This document shows, in pieces, positions 8,011 through 15,956 of a DNA stretch of 64,000 nt. Source of the DNA: Desulfolucanica intricata (GTDB lineage Bacteria; Bacillota; Desulfotomaculia; Desulfotomaculales; Desulfofarciminaceae); assembly GCF_001592105.1 (NCBI RefSeq), contig NZ_BCWE01000003.1, forward strand, positions 218,600 to 282,599, written 5' to 3'. The position numbers were made by a program, and so were the translations under genes. How positions within the stretch are numbered: position 1 is the first letter of the stretch; each line of letters starts with the position of its first letter. The notes beneath the pieces were generated by a model. It worked only from the letters and a program-made list of their open reading frames with translations, was not told the origin of the DNA and made no database searches.

Positions 8011-8874
8011 TTGAAAATTAAGGAAGGAGATATTGTTGGACGGATTTCCTATAACTGTGATGTCTACTTTAAAGTAATTGAAATATACAAAAATTCTTCT
8101 GGGGAAGAGTTAGCAAGGTTAAAGGGGATGGACTTAAGGCTTTGCGCTACTGCTGCAGTGGATGATTTAGTAAAAATTGAATCCTCCAAAATTCGTGAGT
8201 ACTGGCACAACATGATGAATCGAAATCATGAGCAAATGAAACATATTTTTGCCAGGCGCCGGGTAGATCGCCAGAGAAGTAGAGGTCGGGCTGATGTGGA
8301 CAAAATAGAAAGTTTTGATGTTCCCGGGAAAGTACTTCATATTGATGGCGATAAGGAATATCTGGATTTATGTCTTACCACTTATAAGCAATTAGGTGTA
8401 CCTGCTCATGGCTATAACGTGGATGAGGATAAACAGGCCGGAAAAGTTATTGAATTATTAAAAAAACATAACCCTGATATTTTGGTGATCACCGGCCACG
8501 ACGGTTTTGTTAAGGGAAAAAAAGATTTTAGAAATATAAAAAATTACCATAATTCCAGTCACTTTGTTGAATCTGTAAAGGCTGCCAGGCGATATGAAAA
8601 AAATATGGATGACTTAATTATTTTTGCCGGTGCCTGCCAATCCCATTATGAAGCAATTTTAGAAGCCGGGGCAAACTTTGCCAGTTCCCCGCAGAGGGTT
8701 TTGATTCATGCCTTTGACCCGGTATTTATAGTAGAAAAGATAGCTTTTACCTCCATTTATGAACCAATTCCTTTAAAGGAGCTAATTGCAGGAACAATTA
8801 CCGGGTTTGACGGTGTTGGCGGTCTGGAAACCCGGGGAAAACACCGCCTGGGTACTCCTAAATCTCCGTATTAA
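8011..8874 (+). CDS. yabG: Sporulation-specific protease YabG
   Basis: Cysteine protease (MEROPS family U57) that processes spore coat and cortex proteins in the mother cell late in sporulation. I place the start at the TTG at 8011, behind AAAGGGGG, because the family begins MKIKxGDIVxRxSY and this reads MKIKEGDIVGRISY, giving 287 residues. A GGACQSHYEA-like segment with the conserved cysteine (FAGACQSHYEA, about residues 206-216) and the NPDILVITGHDG block are present. In B. subtilis the gene also follows ksgA and is sigma-K dependent; a CATAAGATG stretch at 7974-7982 resembles a sigma-K -10. Confidence 0.95.
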   Translation: MKIKEGDIVGRISYNCDVYFKVIEIYKNSSGEELARLKGMDLRLCATAAVDDLVKIESSKIREYWHNMMNRNHEQMKHIFARRRVDRQRSRGRADVDKIESFDVPGKVLHIDGDKEYLDLCLTTYKQLGVPAHGYNVDEDKQAGKVIELLKKHNPDILVITGHDGFVKGKKDFRNIKNYHNSSHFVESVKAARRYEKNMDDLIIFAGACQSHYEAILEAGANFASSPQRVLIHAFDPVFIVEKIAFTSIYEPIPLKELIAGTITGFDGVGGLETRGKHRLGTPKSPY

Positions 8875-8936
8875 CCGAAGCACCCCATTTTAGTAATCTG
8901 CATATGATGGTTAAGGATTTTAAGGAGGGAGTATCT

Positions 8937-9944
8937 ATGGACAGGTTTTTTAATACTTTGGAAAGCCAGCGACACAAATTATTGAGACATAAAAATGTAA
9001 TAGGAGTTGGGGTCGGCCTAAAATATACCCGAGAAGTGTGTACAGATAAATTGGCAATAATTGTTTTTGTACAAAAAAAATTGCCGGAAACACAAATTTA
9101 TAGATCAGATCTAATTCCTAAAAAAATTAATGATTTGGAGACGGATGTTGTTGAAATCGGTACAGTAAGACTAATTGGCCGTACTGACCGGCTGCGCCCG
9201 GCTCAACCCGGGTTAAGTATCGGGCATTTTAAAACTACGGCCGGAACTTTTGGTGCTGTTGTAAAAGATAAAAAAACCGGTGAAAAGTTAATTCTTTCTA
9301 ATAATCATGTGCTTGCCAATGCTACTAACGGTAAGGATGGGCGTGCCAAAATCGGGGACCCGATTCTGCAGCCCGGGCCGTATGACGGTGGGACCATGTC
9401 TGATAAGATTGGTACATTATATCGTTATATTCCGATGATTAAAACAGAGGAGCAGACCCAATGCCCTGTGGCACAAAATATGGCCAGAACTATAAATCAT
9501 TTTTTGCATATTTTTAAACCAAATTATAATATGCGATTTTATAAGAGAGATAACACCAGTAATATTGTAGATTGTGCTCTATGCAAACCTGATCGGTCGA
9601 ATTTAATTTCACCGGAAATCTATGAAATCGGTGAGTTAACAGGTATCGAGCAGGTTACTCCGGGAATGTCAATTCAAAAAAGTGGTAGAACCAGTGGTTT
9701 AACAAAGGGTAAGGTCAATGCCATAGGAGTTACAATTCAAGTTGAAGTATCTGAAAAAGAAACAGGTTGGTTTCAGGATCAGGTAGTTGGAGATATAATA
9801 TCCCGACCGGGGGACAGCGGATCTTTAATTGTAAATGAAAATAATAAAGCGGTGGGCTTGCTGTTTGCAGCTTCTGATAAGTTTACCATTTTTAACCGGA
9901 TAGAAAATGTTTTGAATAAACTGGATGTGGAATTGATTTTCTGA
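8937..9944 (+). CDS. Trypsin-like serine protease
   Basis: A 335-residue protein with a chymotrypsin-fold peptidase domain. The catalytic serine lies in PGDSGSLIVN (about residues 291-300), the probable histidine in LSNNHVLAN, and an aspartate in NIVDCALCKPD is a candidate third residue. An N-terminal region, KNVIGVGVGLKY then TDVVEIG, is typical of the bacterial members of this family. No signal peptide is visible, so it is likely to act in the cytoplasm, mother cell or forespore. The ATG at 8937 is chosen because TAAGGAGGGA precedes it. Placed right after yabG, it may share in spore-protein processing, which is inference. Confidence 0.8.
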   Translation: MDRFFNTLESQRHKLLRHKNVIGVGVGLKYTREVCTDKLAIIVFVQKKLPETQIYRSDLIPKKINDLETDVVEIGTVRLIGRTDRLRPAQPGLSIGHFKTTAGTFGAVVKDKKTGEKLILSNNHVLANATNGKDGRAKIGDPILQPGPYDGGTMSDKIGTLYRYIPMIKTEEQTQCPVAQNMARTINHFLHIFKPNYNMRFYKRDNTSNIVDCALCKPDRSNLISPEIYEIGELTGIEQVTPGMSIQKSGRTSGLTKGKVNAIGVTIQVEVSEKETGWFQDQVVGDIISRPGDSGSLIVNENNKAVGLLFAASDKFTIFNRIENVLNKLDVELIF

Positions 9945-9975
9945 TAAGTGATTTTTAAAGTTTAGGGGGTAACCA

Positions 9976-10368
9976 GTGGCTAATATTGAAGCAACACAAG
10001 AGGTAGCTTTGGTCTTATTGGGAACCGGTATACCAGCTATTGGCCCCAATTTGAGGGACAGAAAGAATGCTATGGAAGTTGCCCGGCGCTATGTGCAGGC
10101 AATTCATGATTTTATAGCTAAATCCGGTGAAGCACCCTATAAATTAGGCTTTTATAAACAGACGGATGGCCGATATACGTTGGTTATTGAAGGTTCTTCA
10201 ACCTCATTAAGAACACTGTCTAATTTAGATGAGTTAATGCTGAGAAGGTTTCGTAAGGCTTTTAATAAGAGGATGTTTATTTTAACTTCCTTTTATCAGG
10301 GAAAAAACAAAAGTTTGGAATGTTTAGCCTTGACCGAAGGGTTGGGGGCAGTCTTATATATACCCTAA
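9976..10368 (+). CDS. Conserved protein of unknown function
   Basis: A 130-residue soluble protein that I do not recognise. It starts with GTG behind AGGGGGT, 31 bases after the protease gene, and so is likely in the same operon. The N-terminus is hydrophobic and glycine-rich (ALVLLGTGIPAIGPN), followed by a basic helix (RDRKNAMEVARRYV) and a mixed strand/helix C-terminus ending in a hydrophobic ALTEGLGAVLYIP. No catalytic motif or signal peptide is clear. The neighbours suggest a sporulation role, but the sequence itself gives no support. Confidence 0.7.
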   Translation: MANIEATQEVALVLLGTGIPAIGPNLRDRKNAMEVARRYVQAIHDFIAKSGEAPYKLGFYKQTDGRYTLVIEGSSTSLRTLSNLDELMLRRFRKAFNKRMFILTSFYQGKNKSLECLALTEGLGAVLYIP

Positions 10369-10477
10369 TAATATTATTTATATATTTTTTTTTACTACCT
10401 TTCCTTTCTATTCCTTTATTCCCAGCTATTAATATCGACCTTTTATAATCTGATTTTGCACAATTAAAGAAAAAGAG

Positions 10478-10489
10478 GCATATATTTAG
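10478..10489 (+). promoter_or_regulatory. Possible sporulation sigma-factor -10 element
   Basis: GCATATATTTAG occurs here, 34 bases before the SipL-like gene, and identically at 13361-13372 before another gene of the block. CATATATT resembles sigma-E -10 elements (CATACAMT) with two differences. No clear -35 element is seen. Confidence 0.35.
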
Positions 10490-10522
10490 TAGAGAAAGAC
10501 TCTTGAAAGGAGGCAAAAGGTA

Positions 10523-12136
10523 ATGACTAACAGTGACGGTTTACGCAATTTAAATAATTGCGATTTTGAAACAGCGACTTTAAAGGTTAACATGGTTATA
10601 TCAGAAGGCACTAAACAAACCGTTATTCATGAAAAATTTTCAGTACCTGATTCAAAACCGGATGTGGGAAAAATACTTTCCACAAAGGAATCTGCTAAAG
10701 TTAAAAAGGTTGAAGTATTACGTGATAAAGTCGTCGTAAATGGAATTTTGCATTTACAGGTAGTTTATGTTGCCTTTAAGCCCGATCAGTCAGTTCATTC
10801 TATGTTTCATAAGCTCCCCTTTACTACATTTATAGATTTGCCGGGTGTCGAACCCGGTATGGATGTTGATGTAAAGGTTATGGTAGAGGATGTGAGCGTG
10901 ACACCGGCACCCGATTGTGCTCGAGATTTTGATGTAGCAGCGGTATTACAAGTTACTGCAAAAGCTACTGAACCCCGGGAAGTAGATGTGGCGGTTAGGG
11001 CTCAGCCTAATATGCAGGTTGAAACCGAGAGATTAAAGGTCGAGCACTTAATCGCTAATGCAAAAAAACAGATAATTGTTTCCGAATCCTTTAAAATTCC
11101 CCGGGAAAAACCGGACGTTCAGGAAGTTATCGATATTGACACTGAGGTAACAATTCTTAATAAGAAAATTATCAAAGATAAAGTAGTCTTTGACGGGGAA
11201 GTAGATTTATCAATTTTGTATGTTGCTATGAAGCCGGAAATGCCGGTACATGATCTGCATAAAGTTATTAAATTCAGTGATTTTGTGGAGGTTCCCGGTG
11301 CCGAAAAAGACATGAATGTTGAGATTAAGGCCGTAGTGGAGAATGTTAATGTGGAACCTACAGCCGGTGATGCGTGCAAATTAGATGCAGATATTGTGCT
11401 GTCGATAAATGTCTATGTAACAGAGTCCAGAACAGTAGATGTGATTACTGATGTAGATACCGATGAGTGTAATGTTACCAGGACTAATTTAAAGGTTGAT
11501 CATTTAGTTGGTGAGGCAACTACACAAGTAATTGTAAAGGATATTTCCGCTCCACCGCATGATATGCCGGATGTAGAAGATGTTATAGACTGCCGCCTGG
11601 AAAATCTTGATATTAAAGATGTCGATATTATAAGCGGAAAAGTAATTGTTAGAGGTACTGTTGAAATTCTGGTTGTTTATACAGCTATGAAAGATAATAA
11701 ATCATCGGTACACACTTTGCATAGGAAACTCAACTTTAGAACTTTTGTGGAAATCCCCGGTGCTCAAGAAGATATGGATGTAGAGGTAAAACCGGTATTA
11801 GAATATTGTAATTGTCAGACTGATACCGGGTGTAATGTAAAATGTGAAGCTGTTCTGAAAATTACGGTTAGAGTAACTGAAACAATGGATCGTTCTGTCG
11901 TTACTGGAGCTGAGCCTAACGGAGAAGTAGAACCGGAAGAGTTTGAATGTCCCGCCGGTACAGAAGAGATCAGTTATACCATTAAAGCAGGGGATACTTT
12001 ATATAATATAGCCCGGAGATACAATACTACCGTGGATGCTATTCTTGAAGCTAACGAGGATCTAAATTTAGACCCAAATAATTTGCAGATTGGTACGGTT
12101 ATTACTGTATGTGCAGCCTCTGCTCCTAAAGGTTAA
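10523..12136 (+). CDS. SipL-like spore morphogenesis protein (three SPOCS domains plus LysM)
   Basis: A 537-residue protein with three tandem SPOCS/DUF3794 repeats beginning near residues 20, 175 and 325. Each repeat carries PDVxxxxD-like, VVYxAxKP/MK and GxExxMDVxV signatures. A C-terminal LysM domain spans about residues 485-532 (YTIKAGDTLYNIARRYN). The architecture and length match SipL of Clostridioides difficile, which binds the coat ATPase SpoIVA and anchors the coat to the forespore. SpoIVA itself is not in this window. The strong AAAGGAGG site precedes the ATG. SipL assignment is by architecture; SpoIVA binding is an inference from the family. Confidence 0.85.
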   Translation: MTNSDGLRNLNNCDFETATLKVNMVISEGTKQTVIHEKFSVPDSKPDVGKILSTKESAKVKKVEVLRDKVVVNGILHLQVVYVAFKPDQSVHSMFHKLPFTTFIDLPGVEPGMDVDVKVMVEDVSVTPAPDCARDFDVAAVLQVTAKATEPREVDVAVRAQPNMQVETERLKVEHLIANAKKQIIVSESFKIPREKPDVQEVIDIDTEVTILNKKIIKDKVVFDGEVDLSILYVAMKPEMPVHDLHKVIKFSDFVEVPGAEKDMNVEIKAVVENVNVEPTAGDACKLDADIVLSINVYVTESRTVDVITDVDTDECNVTRTNLKVDHLVGEATTQVIVKDISAPPHDMPDVEDVIDCRLENLDIKDVDIISGKVIVRGTVEILVVYTAMKDNKSSVHTLHRKLNFRTFVEIPGAQEDMDVEVKPVLEYCNCQTDTGCNVKCEAVLKITVRVTETMDRSVVTGAEPNGEVEPEEFECPAGTEEISYTIKAGDTLYNIARRYNTTVDAILEANEDLNLDPNNLQIGTVITVCAASAPKG

Positions 12137-12168
12137 TCTTAAAATATTATTACAAGGAGGTTTTATAA

Positions 12169-13245
12169 ATGCCGGTCGAATATTACTTCAACGAAACAGA
12201 GAAAGTAAGATGTGTAAAAGTTAAGCTACCTGTGGTGCTGGCTGAAGAAGAAGTGCAAGTAACCATCGAAAATACAACATGTCTTCCTGAATTAGCGAAA
12301 AAAATCGATAAGATAGAAGCAAGAGTTAGGGATATTGAAATAGATCCACTGTTTATCACAGAAAGACCCTCCAGAGAAGATAATGATATGATGGAAATGA
12401 TGCACATGATGCACCATTGTTGTAAACATGATCACCATAATCGTATTCGTAAAATTAAAAGAGTAACAATTCATGGTACTCTACACAAGCAAATTTTTTA
12501 TGTAAATAAGGATGATGATGTCAGACATTTTTCCGAAGATATTCCTTTTACTAAAACAGTTGACTTGCCGAAAAGTGTTTTAATATTAGAAGAAGATGAG
12601 GTATACGCTACCTTCTTTAGGGTTCGTGTTGATGCGCACTGGGATATGGTTAAGTCAAGCAGGGTACACCAGGATGTTGTAGTAACGTTAAGGTTAAAAG
12701 TAATTGAAGATCGTCAGATATTTGTTCAGGTATGTCCGAGTCCTGAAGATGTATGCCCTCAAATTAATTTGCTTCAAGATCCCGGTTTCGAAGCCTGGTC
12801 GGATAGCCTTGTTCCTATTTTCTGGGGTGGCAGCAATATATCCCAAACAACTGAAGCACACAGAGGACAGTTTGCTGTGGAAATAGGTGCTGCAGCTCCT
12901 GCCTCCACGGGTTCTGTGTTCCAGACTGTAAATCGGATTTCTCCGGGAAGGCAGTATCAATTGAGCTTTTGGGTACGGGAAAATGTTTTAGGAGCACGTG
13001 TAAGCAACTTTTCACTGCTGGCGGATGTAGTCTTTTTTGATGAAAGTGGCGAGCAAATTGATACGTCCAGCAACAGTGTAACCGCTACTAATATACCTGA
13101 CAATTCTTATCAGCAGCTTTCATTTACTACCGGAGCAGCTCCCCGGGGGGCAAGAACGGCTCTGATTCGTTTTACCTTTAATCCCGAGGCTAATAATACG
13201 AATGCTGTAAAGATTGATAATGTAAAATTTATGTGCAAAGCTTAG
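12169..13245 (+). CDS. SPOCS domain protein with His/Met/Cys-rich insert and carbohydrate-binding-like C-terminus
   Basis: A 358-residue protein with a single SPOCS/DUF3794-type domain at about residues 95-195. A striking insert at residues 71-91 (DNDMMEMMHMMHHCCKHDHH) could bind metal. From about residue 205 a beta-sandwich follows that resembles the NLLQDPGFE..W carbohydrate-binding modules (CBM4/9-like or galactose-binding-like fold). It lies 32 bases after the SipL-like gene with an AAGGAGG site, so it is probably cotranscribed. Likely a coat or exosporium component that recognises a glycan, which is inference. The N-terminal 70 residues are divergent. Confidence 0.75.
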   Translation: MPVEYYFNETEKVRCVKVKLPVVLAEEEVQVTIENTTCLPELAKKIDKIEARVRDIEIDPLFITERPSREDNDMMEMMHMMHHCCKHDHHNRIRKIKRVTIHGTLHKQIFYVNKDDDVRHFSEDIPFTKTVDLPKSVLILEEDEVYATFFRVRVDAHWDMVKSSRVHQDVVVTLRLKVIEDRQIFVQVCPSPEDVCPQINLLQDPGFEAWSDSLVPIFWGGSNISQTTEAHRGQFAVEIGAAAPASTGSVFQTVNRISPGRQYQLSFWVRENVLGARVSNFSLLADVVFFDESGEQIDTSSNSVTATNIPDNSYQQLSFTTGAAPRGARTALIRFTFNPEANNTNAVKIDNVKFMCKA

Positions 13246-13266
13246 GTACAAATAATATCATACAAT

Positions 13267-13308
13267 TTATCCACAGAACTCAGCAAAGCATAATTTTCCA
13301 GGGTATTT
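13267..13308 (+). repeat. Dispersed DnaA-box-headed repeat, copy B
   Basis: It begins with a perfect DnaA box, TTATCCACA, followed by GAACTCAGCAAAGCATAATTTTCC. It aligns with copies A, D and F. A bidirectional terminator follows it directly. Confidence 0.65.
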
Positions 13309-13339
13309 AAAAAAAGCTGTTTCGTACAGCTTTTTTTTT
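13309..13339. terminator. Terminator after the SPOCS operon
   Basis: Stem AAAAAGCTGT / ACAGCTTTTT with a 5-base loop and a run of nine T's. It is directly downstream of repeat copy B. Confidence 0.85.
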
Positions 13340-13417
13340 GTCAAACTTAGGAGTAAAAACGCATATATTTAGATATGCCAGTGTCCCCGGGCACCGGAAA
13401 AAGGGGAGGTGATAAAA

Positions 13418-14026
13418 TTGTCTGATAATATCGATCAGATTAAAGACTTACAAAGTACTTTAGCTCAGCTGTTAGATTTCCAAAACAACCGCGGCCCGGA
13501 TCAGGGTAATACACTGATTTTGTTAAGCCTGGTAAATTTGATGGGGATTTTAAATATTCTAAATAAAAAAATAGAAGGCACTGCTTCAGTTTCGGCTGCC
13601 GGCAGTCCGCCGGTAGATCTGGGATCACTACAGCAATTGATCGGCCCGGTTATGAGTATGATGGCAAAACAGGGTGAAGCCGGCGGGGGGGCAAAAAGTG
13701 CTATCTCAAATAACCAAAATCCCCTTGGTGGACTGATGAATATGCTGGGAGGTGCTAATGGCCTGGCTAATTTAGCGCCCCTGCTAAGCCTGTTGGGAGG
13801 AGGCGGACAGGGCAGCCAGAATATGGATTTAGCTTCCTTAATGAAAATGTTTAACGGACTAATGGCTGCTAACCCCCCGGGTAGTGCCGCCCCAAATAAT
13901 ACCGCCACTGAAAATAAAAGTGCTGCCTCTAAGGAGGATATGTCGCCCCAAGAAGAAGATAGGCATGATAAAAACCAGATTATAGTTGAAAAAAGGGTAG
14001 AACCCAAAAAACAACCACCCGGATAG
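13418..14026 (+). CDS. Unknown protein, paralogue of the gene at 14686
   Basis: A 202-residue protein of unknown function. The first 60 residues (DFQNNRGPDQGNTL, then LLSLVNLMGILNILNKK) align with the N-terminus of the gene at 14686. A Gly/Leu/Met-rich middle (GGLMNMLGG, LLSLLGGGG) is followed by a hydrophilic Asn/Ala/Glu/Lys-rich tail ending QPPG. The TTG at 13418 is preferred because GGGGAGGTG precedes it, whereas the in-frame GTG at 13409 overlaps that site. No signal peptide. GCATATATTTAG, shared with the SipL-like gene, lies 45 bases upstream, which hints at expression during sporulation. Confidence 0.65.
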   Translation: MSDNIDQIKDLQSTLAQLLDFQNNRGPDQGNTLILLSLVNLMGILNILNKKIEGTASVSAAGSPPVDLGSLQQLIGPVMSMMAKQGEAGGGAKSAISNNQNPLGGLMNMLGGANGLANLAPLLSLLGGGGQGSQNMDLASLMKMFNGLMAANPPGSAAPNNTATENKSAASKEDMSPQEEDRHDKNQIIVEKRVEPKKQPPG

Positions 14027-14110
14027 TAAGTTGCTATAACCTTCCGAATATTTCACATAAAATTATAAATTGAATAAAATAAACCAACTTAAATACGGGA
14101 GGTTTTAGTT

Positions 14111-14341
14111 TTGTCAAATCCTTTATTAATTTTTTTGGTTTTAATATTACTTCTCGGGGGAGCCGGTTCAAGATTTTTTAAAGTTTCCTCCTCGGAGTCC
14201 GGTAATACGGACAGCAATGATAAAAATTATGAACAAAATAAAGTGGAAGAAATTAATAAAATTAAAGAAGAAATTTTTTATCCCAAGGTGATTACAAATT
14301 TAACTCTTATAGAACAAGATGAGGATAGTAAACTGGGTTAA
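14111..14341 (+). CDS. Small single-pass membrane protein
   Basis: A 76-residue protein with one hydrophobic N-terminal segment (LLIFLVLILLLGGAG, residues 4-18), then a hydrophilic Ser/Asn/Asp/Glu/Lys-rich cytoplasmic or external tail. The TTG start follows GGGAGG. The segment is either an uncleaved membrane anchor or a signal anchor. It ends 17 bases before ybaB, so it is likely cotranscribed. I do not recognise a family. Confidence 0.6.
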   Translation: MSNPLLIFLVLILLLGGAGSRFFKVSSSESGNTDSNDKNYEQNKVEEINKIKEEIFYPKVITNLTLIEQDEDSKLG

Positions 14342-14357
14342 ACTGGGAGGGATTTTT

Positions 14358-14660
14358 TTGCTCGGTAATTTTAACGAAATTCTTAATGAAATTCAAAAAA
14401 TGCAGCAGCAGTTGAAAAATATGACGGTCGAAGCAAGAACAGAAAAAGGTACAGCCAGAGTTGTTATGAATGGGCATCAGGAGGTTGTAGAATTTAATTT
14501 GGATCCCAAATTTATAAAAACTGCTTCAGTGGAAGAGATACAAAAGGTAGTGTCCGGTGTTTTTGAAAGGGCTATTAAGGAATCAAAGCAGATGGTTAAG
14601 GATGAAGCCGCAAAAATAACCGGTGGTTTAGGGTTGCCAAATATCCCGGGGTTATTTTAA
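14358..14660 (+). CDS. ebfC: YbaB/EbfC family nucleoid-associated protein
   Basis: A 100-residue dimeric DNA-binding protein of the YbaB/EbfC family. The N-terminal helix carries the family's repeated IQKMQQQLKNM, the middle has the conserved ARVVMNGHQEVVEF strands, and the C-terminus has the glycine/proline stretch GGLGLPNIPGLF. The TTG at 14358 behind GGGAGGGA is the natural start. In most Firmicutes ybaB sits between dnaX and recR; here neither neighbour is present and it lies between two members of an unknown paralogous family. It is probably cotranscribed with them. Confidence 0.93.
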   Translation: MLGNFNEILNEIQKMQQQLKNMTVEARTEKGTARVVMNGHQEVVEFNLDPKFIKTASVEEIQKVVSGVFERAIKESKQMVKDEAAKITGGLGLPNIPGLF

Positions 14661-14685
14661 AAATGGGAGGGATGCAGGCAAACCG

Positions 14686-15099
14686 ATGTCTGATTATAAA
14701 TTATTAGCGAGATTACTGGATATTCAGGCTCAACCCGGAGTGGACCAAGAGGGAAATTTGTTATTATTAAGCCTGGTTAGTTTATTGAACATTGTTAATG
14801 TAATGAACAAACAGTTAGTTGACCAGAGTAATTTACCGGTACATGAGGAGATTAAAAACAACCTAAAAGATCCGGCAGTTAATTATGGCAATAGAGTTAA
14901 GGATATAGAACCCCCGGGTAAAAAAAATAATGACCTGAAAGCAATTGAGAACAGTCCTCTTAAAGATGCACGGGAAAAAAACAAGGCTAATGATAAAATA
15001 GTCAACAAAATAACCGGTAAAAGCGGCAATATAAATTCTAAGATAATAAAGTGGGATTCCCGGCTTAAGAAAAAAATAAAAGAGCCATTATATATATAA
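14686..15099 (+). CDS. Unknown protein, paralogue of the gene at 13418
   Basis: A 137-residue protein. Residues 7-45 (LLDIQAQPGVDQEGNLLLL, then SLVSLLNIVNVMNKQ) match the N-terminal part of the protein at 13418, so the two share a conserved N-terminal helical domain. The rest is a lysine/asparagine-rich tail (KIVNKITGKSGN) with a basic end (RLKKKIKEP), and no glycine/methionine-rich middle. The ATG has a GGGAGGGA site 13 bases before it. It ends the operon, followed by a terminator. Function unknown. Confidence 0.6.
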   Translation: MSDYKLLARLLDIQAQPGVDQEGNLLLLSLVSLLNIVNVMNKQLVDQSNLPVHEEIKNNLKDPAVNYGNRVKDIEPPGKKNNDLKAIENSPLKDAREKNKANDKIVNKITGKSGNINSKIIKWDSRLKKKIKEPLYI

Positions 15100-15113
15100 T
15101 GGCTCTTTTTTTG
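15077..15113 (+). terminator. Terminator after the ebfC operon
   Basis: Stem AAAGAGCCATTAT / ATAATGGCTCTTT plus a T-run; its left arm overlaps the end of the last gene. Confidence 0.85.
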
Positions 15114-15213
15114 TGCTTATAACATTCTAAAAGGCAATGAGTACTCTTTCTTGAATAGATTTGTTTTTAAGACAAAAACTATATTAAGGTATTAACTCTG
15201 GGAGGTGGATTTA

Positions 15214-15444
15214 GTGACAGCTGAAAATATTATTACCCGGACATATAAAGTAGGAGGTTTGTTTGATGAACAGGGACAGAAGGAAATAGAACATAATCTG
15301 ATTCAGGTGGACGGGGTGAAGAAGGTTGATATATCAATCCCTGAACATACAGTAGCAGTTCAATTTGACTCGGCAGCCATAGAGGAGGACTGGATTAAAA
15401 GGACCCTTAACTCTTTGGGTTATGCTCCTTTTTATACCAAGTAA
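15214..15444 (+). CDS. HMA-fold protein without the metal-binding CxxC
   Basis: A 76-residue protein with the ferredoxin-like beta-alpha-beta pattern of heavy-metal-associated domains: YKVGGL, then IEHNLIQVDGVKKVDISIPEHT, then VQFDSAAIEEDWIKRTLNSLGY. The loop that would hold CxxC reads LFDEQGQKE, so metal binding as in CopZ is unlikely. The GTG at 15214 is chosen because GGGAGGTGG precedes it. It stands alone with its own leader and a hairpin after it. It may bind something else or act as a protein interface; function not known. Confidence 0.7.
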   Translation: MTAENIITRTYKVGGLFDEQGQKEIEHNLIQVDGVKKVDISIPEHTVAVQFDSAAIEEDWIKRTLNSLGYAPFYTK

Positions 15445-15452
15445 TTTTGCTT

Positions 15453-15484
15453 TACAGCAGGCTAACGGCCTGCTGTACGTTTTA
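15453..15484 (+). terminator. Weak terminator after the HMA-fold gene
   Basis: Stem ACAGCAGGC / GCCTGCTGT with ACGTTTT after it; the T-run is short. Confidence 0.5.
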
Positions 15485-15509
15485 ACATCTGGGAGGTTAC
15501 TAAAAAACT

Positions 15510-15956
15510 ATGGGTGTTAGGTTATTGGCATTAATTATTGCAGCTTTTTCCGGTGTAACTATGGCTTTACAGGGTTCTCTGAATGCCTCTTTAAGTAAAG
15601 TTATAGGTTTATGGGAAACTACTTTTGTGGTTCATTTAATAGGATTAATTGTAATTACCTTGTTGTTATTTGTATTCAAACTGGGTGACGGTAATCTGAC
15701 TCTTTTTAGTCAGGCTCCCTGGTATACTTTTTTAGGAGGTATTTTGGGGGTACTGATAATTTATACCGTAGCACGTTCTATACCTAAAGTTGGGGTTGCC
15801 CCGGCCACTACGGCTATAATTTTAGGTCAAGTTTTTTCAGCTTGTGTAATTGATCACCTGGGATTGTTTGGTCTTCAAAAAATACCTTTCACATGGTGTA
15901 ATGTGCTGGGAACCCTGCTAATGGCAGGGGGGGCCTGGTTAATTCTCAGGCAATAG
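15510..15956 (+). CDS. DMT-type membrane protein of the YdcZ (DUF606) family
   Basis: A 148-residue integral membrane protein with five hydrophobic segments, starting with LALIIAAFSGVTMALQGSLNA and ending with LGTLLMAGGAWLI. The PKVGVAPATTAIILGQ segment is a family hallmark. The family lies in the drug/metabolite transporter superfamily, half the length of a full transporter, and works as a dimer. The substrate is unknown. The ATG has a GGGAGG site. It converges with the ZIP gene, with which it overlaps by 11 bases. Confidence 0.85.
   Translation: MGVRLLALIIAAFSGVTMALQGSLNASLSKVIGLWETTFVVHLIGLIVITLLLFVFKLGDGNLTLFSQAPWYTFLGGILGVLIIYTVARSIPKVGVAPATTAIILGQVFSACVIDHLGLFGLQKIPFTWCNVLGTLLMAGGAWLILRQ

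Noticed and set aside
13501..14007. A 168-codon minus-strand frame
   Set aside because: Antisense to the gene at 13418, which has a ribosome site, paralogue and terminator context.
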